Shown: piece by piece, positions 53,562 through 62,705 of the stretch
How the letters are laid out: the number at the start of each line of letters is the position of its first letter
Numbering within the stretch: the stretch's first letter is position 1
Assembly: GCA_903863015.1 (NCBI GenBank)
Contig: CAIPAI010000029.1
Span: forward strand, 1-64,000
Source of the DNA: an uncultured Actinomycetes bacterium
GTDB taxonomy: Bacteria > Actinomycetota > Actinomycetes > Nanopelagicales > Nanopelagicaceae
Direction of reading: 5' to 3'
Length of the DNA stretch: 64,000 nt
Notes under the pieces: generated by a model
Databases searched by the model: none
Told to the model about the DNA's origin: nothing
Seen by the model: only the letters and a program-made list of their open reading frames with translations
Position numbers and translations under genes: made by a program

Positions 53562-54884
53562 CTAGATCCAACTGCCTAACCACATTCGCGCGTGCCACTG
53601 ATCGTAAGGCAGCGGTTGGGCGTCCAAAATAGGCAAGAAGTAGAGGAAATTTACTACTACCGCGAGGAGAAAGAATGCGGAGAGTATTTGTCCAAGAGGG
53701 TGATTTCGGCTTCGCATGATTGCATAAACAACAAGCAAAACTAACCATGGTGCAAGAGCGATTGCGTAGAAGAAGAAAATAGTTCGCTGGCCCACAAATA
53801 ACCAAGGAACGATTCCAGCTGCAAGTGCTAATAGCAGTGGAGCCACTCGCTCATCTTGTTTGATGAGAAAGCGATAGAGCGCATAGAGAATGGCAGCAAT
53901 TGCGCCCCACCACAGCACAGGTGTTCCGATAGCCAAGATGGCGTCAGAGCAAGTACCACTTTTACAAGTTCCCGCCGGAGTCGTTGGAGTTGAGTAATAG
54001 AAAGCGGTAGGACGTTTAAGAAGTAACCAAGACCAAGCTTCTGCCATATAGGGATGCGGAGTGTGTAAGCGCACGTGGAAGTGGATCATCTCGGCGTGGT
54101 AGTGAATGAAGCTTCGTAATGTGCCAATGAACGATGTTGAATCACTCCAATTACGATCGTAACCAATCTTAGATGCGAACCATCCCCACCAAGAAAGGAT
54201 ATATACCGCAATAGAAATGAAGGGAAGCGTTAATCTTGCGCCAATTATTTTTAGATCCGCGCCTGCACGAAAAGAGCTGATCAGCATCCAAGCTATGAAT
54301 GCAGCCACAAAATAGCCACCGCTCCACTTTGTCGCGGTAGCAAGTCCAAGCACTGCGAATACTAAGGCGTAATTCAAATTGACATTTTTTGTTGGTCGTA
54401 CCATGAGGTAGAAGGCGAGGATCAGCCAGAAAACTAAAACGGAATCTAGTAACGAAGTGCGACTATGAACAAATGCCAGCGCATCGACGGCATAGAGCAG
54501 GGACGCGATAGTTGCGGCGCTCTCACTCCGAAAGAGCCAGTATGCAATGCGACCCACCAGCAAAATCGAAAGGATGCCTAAGAACGCAACGGCTATGCGC
54601 CAACCAAAAGGAGTATCACCAAAGAGCTGTATCCCTAGAGCAATGACCCATTTTCCAATCGGCGGATGAACAATAAAAACAGCTTGGCCTCCATCGGCTT
54701 CAACTCCATACTTGAGGAATTGCTGGGCCCCCTTGACGTAATAGAGCTCGTCGAAGATGAAAGTGCTCGGTCTGCTGAGATGAGCCAGGCGTAAGTAGCC
54801 ACCAACGAGCAAAATTGCAGCCTGGAGACCCCATTGAAGCGAGCGTCGATGGAGGCGCTCGAGCAGGGCATAGTGGGCCAACAT
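53562..54884 (-). CDS. pmt: Protein O-mannosyltransferase (Pmt)
   Basis: A 440-residue membrane enzyme of family GT39 that transfers mannose from polyprenyl phosphate to Ser/Thr of exported proteins. The N-terminal FIFDELYYVKGAQQF carries the catalytic DE pair in the first outer loop, and HPPIGKWVIALG is conserved. The C-terminus has LYFLPILDAQPLPYDQW and RMWLGSWI as in mycobacterial Pmt. It is divergent from rsmI with a 34-base gap, the same order as in Mycobacterium. TAGGGT six bases upstream suggests a leaderless start. Candidate clients here include the Ser/Thr/Pro linkers of the secreted proteins. Confidence 0.92.
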   Translation of the reverse strand: MLAHYALLERLHRRSLQWGLQAAILLVGGYLRLAHLSRPSTFIFDELYYVKGAQQFLKYGVEADGGQAVFIVHPPIGKWVIALGIQLFGDTPFGWRIAVAFLGILSILLVGRIAYWLFRSESAATIASLLYAVDALAFVHSRTSLLDSVLVFWLILAFYLMVRPTKNVNLNYALVFAVLGLATATKWSGGYFVAAFIAWMLISSFRAGADLKIIGARLTLPFISIAVYILSWWGWFASKIGYDRNWSDSTSFIGTLRSFIHYHAEMIHFHVRLHTPHPYMAEAWSWLLLKRPTAFYYSTPTTPAGTCKSGTCSDAILAIGTPVLWWGAIAAILYALYRFLIKQDERVAPLLLALAAGIVPWLFVGQRTIFFFYAIALAPWLVLLVVYAIMRSRNHPLGQILSAFFLLAVVVNFLYFLPILDAQPLPYDQWHARMWLGSWI

Positions 54885-54890
54885 GGGGAA

Positions 54891-54896
54891 ACCCTA
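54891..54896 (-). promoter_or_regulatory. -10 hexamer of leaderless pmt
   Basis: TAGGGT on the minus strand lies six bases before the ATG at 54884. Confidence 0.55.
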
Positions 54897-54918
54897 TCTG
54901 GCGTGAGAAAGTACTCGT

Positions 54919-55761
54919 ATGAATGGTGTCCTCTGGGTGGCAGCAACGCCGATCGGAAATGCGCAAGATGCATCTTTGAGATTGCTTTCGGTGCTTGAGA
55001 AGGCTGACCTGATCGCGGCAGAAGATACTCGAAAAGCAAAGTTCCTTATGAATGCTCTCGGGATTTCAACACAGGCCAAGGTCATTTCATTCTTTGCGGC
55101 GAATGAGGAAGCTCGTGTGCGAGAGATGTTGGATGCTGTTTCGAATGGATCCAATGTCCTTATGATCACGGACGCTGGCATGCCGGGAGTGAGCGATCCT
55201 GGATACTCCCTCGTAAGCGGAGCCATCGCACGCGGAATTACGCCGGTCGTACTGCCAGGGCCCAGCGCTGTAACGACCGCTCTTGCGCAATCGGGATTAC
55301 CCATGGAGCGGTTCATATTTGATGGTTTCATTGCGCGTACAGATGGCGCCCGCAGGGAGTATTTCAAAGGGATTGCGCACGAAGAGCGCACTGTAGTGCT
55401 CTTTGAGAGCCCAAGAAGGTTGGCCTCTTCCTTGGCGGTCGCCGGTGAATTACTTGGGACAGATCGCCGTGGTGCTATTTGCCGTGAGATGACTAAGACG
55501 TACGAAGAGACAATTCACGGAACCATCGCAGAGTTAGCGCAATGGGCAAGTACTCATGAGGTCCTTGGTGAGATCACCATCGTGATTGCGCCCGCGCCAG
55601 CTGCCGTGAGGCCAACTAACGAAGATATTCTTGCGCAGGCGCAGCGGTTGATTTCGCTCGGAATGGGAAAGCGTGAGGCCACCGCAGAGTTGGCCCAGGA
55701 GTTAGGCATAGCCAAGCGCGATATATACGACCTGCTCATAGCCACATCCAAGGCAGACTAG
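54919..55761 (+). CDS. rsmI: 16S rRNA (cytidine1402-2'-O)-methyltransferase
   Basis: A 280-residue methyltransferase of the tetrapyrrole-methylase fold, acting on C1402 of 16S rRNA in the ribosome decoding site. Landmarks: VAATPIGNAQDASLRLLSVL, AAEDTRKAKFL, ITDAGMPGVSDPGY (SAM site) and FESPRRLASSL. The start fits the family exactly. GAAAGT lies six bases before the ATG, a weaker version of the leaderless promoter pattern. Its TAG stop overlaps the metG promoter hexamer. Confidence 0.95.
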   Translation: MNGVLWVAATPIGNAQDASLRLLSVLEKADLIAAEDTRKAKFLMNALGISTQAKVISFFAANEEARVREMLDAVSNGSNVLMITDAGMPGVSDPGYSLVSGAIARGITPVVLPGPSAVTTALAQSGLPMERFIFDGFIARTDGARREYFKGIAHEERTVVLFESPRRLASSLAVAGELLGTDRRGAICREMTKTYEETIHGTIAELAQWASTHEVLGEITIVIAPAPAAVRPTNEDILAQAQRLISLGMGKREATAELAQELGIAKRDIYDLLIATSKAD

Positions 55762-55764
55762 ACT
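55759..55764 (+). promoter_or_regulatory. -10 hexamer built on a stop codon (metG)
   Basis: TAGACT lies seven bases before the metG GTG and begins with the rsmI TAG stop. Confidence 0.5.
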
Positions 55765-55771
55765 TCACCTC

Positions 55772-57334
55772 GTGTCAAAGACCTTTTATCTCACCACCCC
55801 GATCTATTACGTCAACGATGCACCGCACTTAGGGCATGCGTATACGACGATCGCCGGTGATGTGCTTACCCGCTGGCATCGCCAACGTGGGGAATCAGTC
55901 TGGTATCTGACTGGCACGGATGAGCATGGGCAGAAAGTTATGCGCACCGCTGAGGCAAATGGCGTGGCGCCTCAAGAGTGGACCGATCGCCTTGTGGAAG
56001 ATGCCTGGAAGCCGCTCTGGAAGCACCTCAACATTGCCAACGACGATTTCATCAGAACGACCTCGGAACGTCATATGTCTCGCGTTCAACGCTTTCTTGA
56101 AAAACTTAAAGAGAGCGGTTACATATACCAAGGCGAATACGACGGCCTCTATTGCGTGGGGTGCGAAGAGTTTAAATTGCCAGGTGACATCTTGGAAAAG
56201 GATGGCGAGAAGACGTGCCCCGTCCACTCCCGAGCTCTTGAAGAAGTTGCCGAAACAAATTGGTTTTTTAAACTAAGCGCTTTCGCCAAGCCGTTGCTCG
56301 AGCGTTACCAGCAACACCCAGAGGCATGTGAGCCGGCATCTGCACGTAACGAAGTGATGTCATTTCTTTCAGGCGACGTCGTTGATCTTTCAATTTCTCG
56401 CTCCTCTTTCAACTGGGGTATTCCAGTCTCTTGGGATCCAGGGCAAGTGGTGTATGTCTGGTTTGACGCCCTCTTGAATTATGCAACTGCAGTCGGTTTA
56501 GGAGATGACCCTGCAAGTGAGGGTGGCAAGAAGTTTGCTGACACCTGGCCGGCCAGCGTTCATCTTGTAGGGAAAGATATTTTGCGCTTCCATGCAGTTA
56601 TTTGGCCAGCGATGTTAATGGCTGCGGGATTACCTCTCCCCGAAAAGGTCTTCGCGCATGGATGGCTCCTTGTGGGTGGCGAGAAAATGAGCAAATCCAA
56701 ACTCACTGGAATTGCACCATCAGATATCACTTCTCATTTTGGAGTCGATGCATACCGCTACTACTTCATGCGGGCGATTTCCTTTGGCTCAGACGGAGCC
56801 TTCTCTTGGGAAGATATTTCAGCGCGTTACACAAGTGAGTTAGCAAACGATTTTGGCAATCTTGCTTCTCGTACAATTGCCATGATTGAGAAGTATTGCG
56901 ATGCCAAGGTGCCCGCAGTTGCAGACGAACCACTCTTGAGTGGTGCATTGGCTGAGGCTGTTGCGTTTGCAGATCAGAAGATGTGCGCACTTGATTTTCA
57001 AGGTGGGCTAGTCGCCATTATGGATTTCTGCAAGCGAGTTAACGGTTATGTAACCGAACAGGCGCCATGGGTCTTGGCCAAAGACGATGCTCGCCGGGCG
57101 GAGTTAGATCGAGTGCTGTATGCCACCGCCGAAAGTTTGCGCGCACTAGCCATCTTGCTTCATGCGACGATGCCAGAGACCACTGAAAAGCTCTGGGAGT
57201 CTCTGGGTGCCAATGAATCTATGGGAGCCTTGGCCGATCAACGCATTGCCTCGGCAGGAGTCTGGGGTGGGTTGCCGGCCGGCACCCACGTCGTTAAAGG
57301 CGAGGTGCTCTTTCCTCGCTTGCTCGAGGAGTAG
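55772..57334 (+). CDS. metG: Methionyl-tRNA synthetase
   Basis: A 520-residue class I aminoacyl-tRNA synthetase charging tRNA-Met. The HIGH motif is DAPHLGHAYT, the metal knuckle is CVGCEEF...KTCPVHSR, and the KMSKS loop is GGEKMSKSKLTG. Length corresponds to the short form without the C-terminal EMAP-like tRNA-binding domain, as in Mycobacterium. The GTG start fits family length, with a leaderless-type hexamer seven bases upstream. tatD follows after six bases. Confidence 0.96.
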   Translation: MSKTFYLTTPIYYVNDAPHLGHAYTTIAGDVLTRWHRQRGESVWYLTGTDEHGQKVMRTAEANGVAPQEWTDRLVEDAWKPLWKHLNIANDDFIRTTSERHMSRVQRFLEKLKESGYIYQGEYDGLYCVGCEEFKLPGDILEKDGEKTCPVHSRALEEVAETNWFFKLSAFAKPLLERYQQHPEACEPASARNEVMSFLSGDVVDLSISRSSFNWGIPVSWDPGQVVYVWFDALLNYATAVGLGDDPASEGGKKFADTWPASVHLVGKDILRFHAVIWPAMLMAAGLPLPEKVFAHGWLLVGGEKMSKSKLTGIAPSDITSHFGVDAYRYYFMRAISFGSDGAFSWEDISARYTSELANDFGNLASRTIAMIEKYCDAKVPAVADEPLLSGALAEAVAFADQKMCALDFQGGLVAIMDFCKRVNGYVTEQAPWVLAKDDARRAELDRVLYATAESLRALAILLHATMPETTEKLWESLGANESMGALADQRIASAGVWGGLPAGTHVVKGEVLFPRLLEE

Positions 57335-57340
57335 CCAGCC

Positions 57341-58213
57341 GTGGCTGACCGCCATTCGTTGGAGAGCTCAGAACTGCAGAGCGCGCAAGCCGAGTTGCCC
57401 CCAGATCCTGTTCCGCTCTCCGTTACCACCGTTGATGCCCATTGCCACTTGGATATTTTCACGGAGGGTGGGCCTGCCGGTGCGGGCGTACGCGCTGCCT
57501 TGGATCGCGCCAAAGCAGTCGGCATTGATCGCGTTGTTCAGGTGGGCTGCGACCTACCCTCCTCTCGATATTCGGTGGAGTGCGCCATCGCCTTCCCCGG
57601 AGAGGTGGTGGCTGCGATTGCCCTTCATCCCAATGATGCCCCGCGCTTACCAGACCTCGAAGGCGCCTTGGCTGAAATTGAGAAATTGGCTGAGCATCCC
57701 CGGGTACGAGCCATCGGCGAGACTGGTCTCGACCACTTTCGCACTCCACCAGAGAAGCGGGATGTTCAGGAGTACAGCTTCAGACGACATATCGCACTCG
57801 CTAAGAAACTTGGCAAGACTCTGATGATTCATGATCGCGAAGCCCATGATGATGTACTCCGCGTACTCGAAGAAGAAGGTGCACCGGAGCGCGTGGTCTT
57901 CCACTGCTACTCGGGAGATGCTGCCATGGCTCAAGTGTGCGCAGCTCGCGGATACGTACTTTCTTTTGCCGGAACTTTGACATTTAAGAATGCTCCGCAG
58001 TTACGTGAGGCGCTTGCAGTTATTCCAGCTGATCAATTCTTGGTAGAAACCGATGCACCTTTCTTAACTCCGGTGCCATATCGGGGAAAACCAAATGCAC
58101 CTTACTTAATTCCACACACTGTGCGGCTGATGGCAGAAATTCGCGGAGTGAGCGAAGAAGAAATTGCTCGTGTGACAAGTGCCACTGCCGAGCGCCTTTT
58201 TGGCCCTTTCTGA
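57341..58213 (+). CDS. tatD: TatD-family metal-dependent DNase
   Basis: A 290-residue TIM-barrel hydrolase of the TatD group, a metal-dependent 3'-5' DNase/RNase. Metal ligands appear in VDAHCHLDIF, AIGETGLDHF, MIHDREAHDD, VFHCYSGD and VETDAPFLTPVP. The first ~28 residues (from the GTG at 57341) are an extension not typical of the family, so an internal start remains possible, but GAGGAG nine bases upstream supports this one. It follows metG by six bases in the conserved metG-tatD-rpf-ksgA-ispE order. Confidence 0.92.
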   Translation: MADRHSLESSELQSAQAELPPDPVPLSVTTVDAHCHLDIFTEGGPAGAGVRAALDRAKAVGIDRVVQVGCDLPSSRYSVECAIAFPGEVVAAIALHPNDAPRLPDLEGALAEIEKLAEHPRVRAIGETGLDHFRTPPEKRDVQEYSFRRHIALAKKLGKTLMIHDREAHDDVLRVLEEEGAPERVVFHCYSGDAAMAQVCAARGYVLSFAGTLTFKNAPQLREALAVIPADQFLVETDAPFLTPVPYRGKPNAPYLIPHTVRLMAEIRGVSEEEIARVTSATAERLFGPF

Positions 58214-58292
58214 CCGATTTAGCCCTGAAAATCACCAAGATTCACAGGAAGTTTGAGCGTGGTGCGGTTCGCTTAGCGGTAAAAAACCTGAC

Positions 58293-58298
58293 TAAGTT
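58293..58298 (+). promoter_or_regulatory. -10 hexamer of leaderless rpf
   Basis: TAAGTT lies six bases before the rpf ATG; no ribosome site is visible. Confidence 0.55.
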
Positions 58299-58304
58299 GG
58301 ACTC

Positions 58305-59105
58305 ATGTTCGCGAAGAGAAATCTCCGCGCAGCGCTTATGGCGCCGCTGCTGATAAGCCTCATTCTGGGGAGTGTAGAGAGTGCTGCCGCCTCAAATACT
58401 TCTGCGAGTAGAACAACGATTCGTGATGCCGTTGTGGCTACTCGTGTTACCGCGCATCAAGTAACTTTTAAGGCCGACGGAACCGCGCATCGAATTTCTA
58501 CCAATGCGCGCACTGTAGGTGAAGCAATGAAACAGGCACAAATTACCCTCGGCCCGTTAGATCTTGTGAGTACTCCTTTAGCGGCTTCGGTGAAGAAAAA
58601 TCTTGAAGTGAAAGTCACACGTGTGAAAGTCACGCACACTGTGAAGAAGGTAAAAATCTCTGCTCCTATAAAGAAGATTAAGAATGCCAAGATGCTGGTG
58701 GGTAAAACCATCGTCAAGGCGAAGGGTGCCCCCGGGTTCAAAGAGGTAGAGGCCGTAACTACTTTCGCTGATGGGAAAGTTTCCTCAGTGGACATCAAGC
58801 GGAGCACCCTCCTCACGGCACCCGTTACCAAGGTCCTAGTGGTGGGTACGCGCCCACGCACGGTGGATGAGCTCAATTGGCGGGCCGTGGCCAACTGCGA
58901 GTCGCATGGAAATCCGCGCTCGAGCAATTCGAAGTACGGGTATTACGGGATGTACCAGTTCAGTTTGACCGCCTGGAAGACCGCCGGAGGTACGGGCAAC
59001 CCCATGGATGCCAGCGCCGCTGAGCAGACGATGCGGGCGAAGCGGCTCTACAACATCCGTGGGCGAGGCGCCTGGCCGGTCTGTGGGCGGCTCTTCTATC
59101 GCTAA
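58305..59105 (+). CDS. rpfB: Resuscitation-promoting factor, RpfB-like
   Basis: A 266-residue exported muralytic protein. After a signal peptide (residues 1-29) come one DUF348 repeat (~45-85, HQVTFKADGTAHRISTNA), a G5 domain (~95-190) and the C-terminal transglycosylase-like Rpf domain (~193-266). The catalytic glutamate is in WRAVANCESHGNP, followed by YGYYGMYQFSLTAWKTAGG. RpfB of Mycobacterium has three DUF348 repeats, so this one is shortened. It should cleave peptidoglycan and stimulate regrowth. It lies between tatD and ksgA, as in Mycobacterium. Confidence 0.93.
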   Translation: MFAKRNLRAALMAPLLISLILGSVESAAASNTSASRTTIRDAVVATRVTAHQVTFKADGTAHRISTNARTVGEAMKQAQITLGPLDLVSTPLAASVKKNLEVKVTRVKVTHTVKKVKISAPIKKIKNAKMLVGKTIVKAKGAPGFKEVEAVTTFADGKVSSVDIKRSTLLTAPVTKVLVVGTRPRTVDELNWRAVANCESHGNPRSSNSKYGYYGMYQFSLTAWKTAGGTGNPMDASAAEQTMRAKRLYNIRGRGAWPVCGRLFYR

Positions 59106-59108
59106 CCT
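59103..59108 (+). promoter_or_regulatory. -10 hexamer built on a stop codon (ksgA)
   Basis: TAACCT lies six bases before the ksgA GTG and begins with the rpf TAA stop. Confidence 0.5.
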
Positions 59109-59114
59109 GCTCCT

Positions 59115-59981
59115 GTGACATCGCGAGCAGAGTATGGGTTAGGTGCAAGCGATGTGCGCGCTATTGCCGCGATGCTCGATATTCGCCCGACAAAAACTCT
59201 TGGACAGAACTTCGTTATTGATGCAAACACTTGTCGACGAATAGTTCGCCTGGCTGGAGTGGTTGAGAGTGACCATGTTTTAGAGGTAGGTCCCGGACTC
59301 GGTTCGCTCACGTTGGCGTTGCTCTCGCAAGGCGCAGAAGTGACGGCCGTGGAAATCGATCCTGTGCTAGCCGGTGAGTTACCCCGAACCATTGAGAGAT
59401 TTGCGGCTCCGGTCTCTGAGAATCTGCGAGTCGTTACTGCAGATGCCCTCAAGGTCACCAATGAGCATGTCATTAATCCAACTTTGCTCGTGGCTAATCT
59501 GCCTTACAACGTTTCGGTACCAGTTCTTCTTACGATGCTAGAACTATTTCCTACCATCCGCGGGGGAGTAGTGATGGTGCAGGCCGAAGTGGCCGATCGA
59601 TTGGTAGCTTCGCCCGGTGGGAAAGAATATGGAATTCCCTCGCTCAAATTAGCCTGGTGGGCACGCTCTGAAAGAGTCGGTTCAGTGGGTCCGTCGGTGT
59701 TCTGGCCGGCGCCTCGGGTTGATTCCGGGCTAGTTTCGTTTACTCGAGTGCAGCCACCAGAAAGTAGCGCCACCCGGGAAGAAGTTTTCGCAGTCATTGA
59801 TCAAGCATTCGCTCAGCGGCGTAAAACTTTACGCGCAGCGCTCTCGGGATGGGCCGGGAGTGCTATCCGATCGGAAGAGATATTACGAAAAGCCGGCGTA
59901 TCTCCCCAGGCGCGCGGCGAAGAGCTTGAACTGGACTCATTTATTCGCATTGCAGAAGCTGGCTGCGCGAATACTGAGTAA
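59115..59981 (+). CDS. rsmA: 16S rRNA (adenine1518/1519-N6)-dimethyltransferase
   Basis: A 288-residue RsmA/KsgA enzyme that dimethylates two adjacent adenines in the 3' hairpin of 16S rRNA during small-subunit maturation. The entry motif TKTLGQNFVID, the SAM loop VLEVGPGLGSLT, the acidic VTAVEIDPVL and the catalytic NLPYNVSVPVL are intact. The GTG start fits the family; TAACCT lies six bases before it and contains the rpf stop codon. ispE follows after a short gap. Confidence 0.96.
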   Translation: MTSRAEYGLGASDVRAIAAMLDIRPTKTLGQNFVIDANTCRRIVRLAGVVESDHVLEVGPGLGSLTLALLSQGAEVTAVEIDPVLAGELPRTIERFAAPVSENLRVVTADALKVTNEHVINPTLLVANLPYNVSVPVLLTMLELFPTIRGGVVMVQAEVADRLVASPGGKEYGIPSLKLAWWARSERVGSVGPSVFWPAPRVDSGLVSFTRVQPPESSATREEVFAVIDQAFAQRRKTLRAALSGWAGSAIRSEEILRKAGVSPQARGEELELDSFIRIAEAGCANTE

Positions 59982-60001
59982 TCCGATACTGGGTAATCCT
60001 C

Positions 60002-60007
60002 TAAGGT
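60002..60007 (+). promoter_or_regulatory. -10 hexamer of leaderless ispE
   Basis: TAAGGT lies six bases before the ATG at 60014, and it supports that start over the GTG at 60008. Confidence 0.5.
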
Positions 60008-60013
60008 GTGAGC

Positions 60014-60934
60014 ATGACTCTTGCTCGGGTAACTGCACGCGTGCCGGCCAAGATCAATCTTTCACTTTCGGTGGGTCCACTTCGGCCAGATGGCTTCCAT
60101 GAACTCGTCACGCTTTATCAGGCCATTGCACTCTTCGATGATGTGACGGTCACTTTGAAGCCCAAGGATGAGCGATCCACCGTTGAAGTGACCGGTGAAT
60201 ACGCCAACAGCGTTCCGCTCGATGAAAGCAACTTGGCATATCGCGCAGCAACTCTCGTGCTGGAGGCCTACGAGAACGATTCCGCGTTTGCGATCTCTAT
60301 TCGAAAGTCGATCCCCGTTGCCGCTGGTCTTGCAGGTGGTAGCGCTGATGCCGCTGGTGCTCTACTTGCGATGGATACCTTGCTCGGCGGCCAACTTGGC
60401 AAGAATGAATTGCACCTGCTCGCTGCTGAGCTGGGAAGCGATGTGCCTTTTGCGCTCATCGGTAACACAGCCTTAGGAAGAGGGCGCGGAGAAGAGATCA
60501 CTCCCGCGTTATCGCGCGGAGAGTTTCACTGGGTGCTCGGAATATCTCATCAAGGCCTTTCTACCCCAGCCGTTTATAAGGAATCGGATCGACTTCGTGA
60601 AGGCATGATTGTTTCCGCTCCTAGAATTTCAGAAACTTTGATGCACGCACTGCTCTCAGGTGAACCAGAAGAACTCGGTAAGAATCTCAGTAACGACTTA
60701 GCGCCTGCTGCACTTTCACTTCGTCCAGGTTTACGTTTAGTCCTTGATATCGCGGCAGAGTATGCCGCGCTCGGTGCCATCGTTTCGGGCTCTGGTCCCA
60801 CAATTGCCATCTTGGCGCGAGATGAAGAACATTCTCTAGACATTGCAGTGGCCCTTACAGCCAGCGGTGTGGTCAACAATGTAGCTAGGGCCCTTGGACC
60901 AGTTGCCGGCGCACGAATAATCGAATCTAAATGA
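60014..60934 (+). CDS. ispE: 4-diphosphocytidyl-2-C-methyl-D-erythritol kinase
   Basis: A 306-residue GHMP kinase of the MEP isoprenoid pathway, phosphorylating CDP-ME. The N-terminus has PAKINLSLSVGPLRPDGFHEL, the phosphate loop is PVAAGLAGGSADAAGAL, and the C-terminal GHMP motif is VSGSGPTIAIL. The ATG at 60014 is preferred because of the promoter hexamer and family start. Its stop overlaps the ATG of the ABC-F gene (ATGA), so the two are translationally coupled. Confidence 0.95.
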   Translation: MTLARVTARVPAKINLSLSVGPLRPDGFHELVTLYQAIALFDDVTVTLKPKDERSTVEVTGEYANSVPLDESNLAYRAATLVLEAYENDSAFAISIRKSIPVAAGLAGGSADAAGALLAMDTLLGGQLGKNELHLLAAELGSDVPFALIGNTALGRGRGEEITPALSRGEFHWVLGISHQGLSTPAVYKESDRLREGMIVSAPRISETLMHALLSGEPEELGKNLSNDLAPAALSLRPGLRLVLDIAAEYAALGAIVSGSGPTIAILARDEEHSLDIAVALTASGVVNNVARALGPVAGARIIESK

Positions 60935-62697
60935 ATTTACTTAATCTCGAAAAAGTCTCCAAGGATTACGGCAAAGGCGCGGTACTTAATGCCATCCAAC
61001 TAGGCATCTCGGCGGGTGAGCGCATTGGTGTAGTGGGACGAAACGGTGGCGGCAAATCCACTCTGCTTCGCGTGATGGCAGAGATCGAACCGCCAGACTC
61101 TGGTCGAGTTACGCACGAGAATTCCTTACGTCTAGGTTTTCTTCACCAAATAGACCGAGTTCCGGCGCACCTGTCACTCGGAGAATTTCTCTTCCCAGAG
61201 ATGCAAGATCACGAATGGGCAAGCGATGGGCGCATACGAGATATCTTGATTGGCCTCTTTGGTGATCTAACTGAAATGGATCGACCGCTTGATGCGCTTT
61301 CTGGAGGCGAACGGCGCCGGGTTTCGTTAGCGCAACTTCTGGTTGCAGACAACGACATCATCTTCCTCGACGAACCTACGAATCACCTCGACGTAGAAGG
61401 CGTTGCTTGGCTAGCAAATCACCTTCGCTCGCGCACATCGATGGCATTAGTTGTTGTTACACATGATCGCTGGTTCTTGGACGAGGTTTGCGATCAAACA
61501 TGGGAAGTGATCAACGGCGACATAGAGGTTTACGACGGCGGGTACTCGTCTTATGTACTTGCTAAGGCAGAGCGCACTCGTCAAGCTTCGGTTGAAGAGG
61601 CACGTAGACAGAACTTAATTCGCAAAGAGTTGGCTTGGCTACGTCGAGGTGCGCCGGCTCGAACAACCAAGCCAAAATTTCGCATTGATGCTGCTAACCA
61701 ACTCATTGCGAATGAACCCATGCCGCGTAAGAGTGATGAACTCCTCTCATTCGCTGGCGCTCGTCTCGGTAAGCGGGTATTCGAATTGCACGACATCGAA
61801 TTGCGATTCGGGGAACGAGTATTAATAGATCGCCTCACACTCAATATTGGTCCCGGTGATCGCATTGGAATCATGGGACCAAACGGTGCGGGAAAAACTA
61901 CTTTGCTTAAAATGCTCAATGGCACGGTAAAAGTCTCAGCAGGACACGCGCAGGTGGGTTCCACGGTAAAGATTGGTTATCTCTCACAGCAGCTCGACGA
62001 ACTCAATCCTGCCTGGCGCGTATTGGAGGCCGTGGAAGATGTGGCACGCCACGTAGATCTTGGAAAAGGCAGGGAGTTGTCAGCTTCACAGCTCTGCGAA
62101 CGGCTTGGGTTTGGCTCCGATGCACAATGGACTCCGGTCCGAGATCTTTCAGGTGGTGAGCGCCGCCGACTTCAGTTGACTCGTATTTTGATGGCCGGTC
62201 CAAACGTGCTCTTTCTCGATGAGCCCACAAATGATTTCGATGTAGAAACACTTTCATCGCTCGAAGATCTACTCGATGGATTCGTAGGAACACTTATGGT
62301 GGTCTCGCATGATCGCTACTTCCTCGAGCGAGTGTGCGACACGATGTTTGGTATTTTCGGAGACGGCACGAGCCATGATTTGCCTCGGGGCATTGACCAA
62401 TACTTGGAAATCAGAAAAGAAATTGAAGCTAAGTCTCCAAACACTTCAAGTTTGTCTATGGGTTCTTCGGGTAGTGGCGCGCCAAAGTCCGCGGCTGAGG
62501 AACGTGCCGCCAAGAAAGAGCGAGAGAAAGTTGAACGCCAATTAGCCAAGTTGGATAAGGAACTTAAGCAGTTGCATCTGGATATGGCAGAAGCTAGTAC
62601 TGATTATCCTCGACTTGCTGAGCTCACAGAAGAACTTCGTATCAAAGAGAAATCGGTTAACGAGCTTGAAGAACTTTGGTTAACACTCTCTGATTAA
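60931..62697 (+). CDS. ABC-F family ATPase (Uup-like)
   Basis: A 588-residue soluble protein with two ABC ATPase domains and no membrane part. Walker A motifs are GRNGGGKST (~37-45) and GPNGAGKTT (~314-322); both signature motifs read LSGGERRR; Walker B motifs are IIFLDEPTNHLDVE and VLFLDEPTNDFDVE. The C-terminal ~80 residues form a Lys/Glu-rich coiled coil (KKEREKVERQLAKLDKEL), as in Uup. ABC-F proteins act on ribosomes or DNA. It overlaps ispE, a pairing also seen in Mycobacterium-type gene orders. Confidence 0.92.
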   Translation: MNLLNLEKVSKDYGKGAVLNAIQLGISAGERIGVVGRNGGGKSTLLRVMAEIEPPDSGRVTHENSLRLGFLHQIDRVPAHLSLGEFLFPEMQDHEWASDGRIRDILIGLFGDLTEMDRPLDALSGGERRRVSLAQLLVADNDIIFLDEPTNHLDVEGVAWLANHLRSRTSMALVVVTHDRWFLDEVCDQTWEVINGDIEVYDGGYSSYVLAKAERTRQASVEEARRQNLIRKELAWLRRGAPARTTKPKFRIDAANQLIANEPMPRKSDELLSFAGARLGKRVFELHDIELRFGERVLIDRLTLNIGPGDRIGIMGPNGAGKTTLLKMLNGTVKVSAGHAQVGSTVKIGYLSQQLDELNPAWRVLEAVEDVARHVDLGKGRELSASQLCERLGFGSDAQWTPVRDLSGGERRRLQLTRILMAGPNVLFLDEPTNDFDVETLSSLEDLLDGFVGTLMVVSHDRYFLERVCDTMFGIFGDGTSHDLPRGIDQYLEIRKEIEAKSPNTSSLSMGSSGSGAPKSAAEERAAKKEREKVERQLAKLDKELKQLHLDMAEASTDYPRLAELTEELRIKEKSVNELEELWLTLSD

Positions 62698-62705
62698 GAA
62701 AGTAT

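Noticed and set aside
57162-57824. Open frame of 220 codons on the plus strand
   Set aside because: It spans the metG-tatD junction in another frame; both real genes have complete catalytic motifs.
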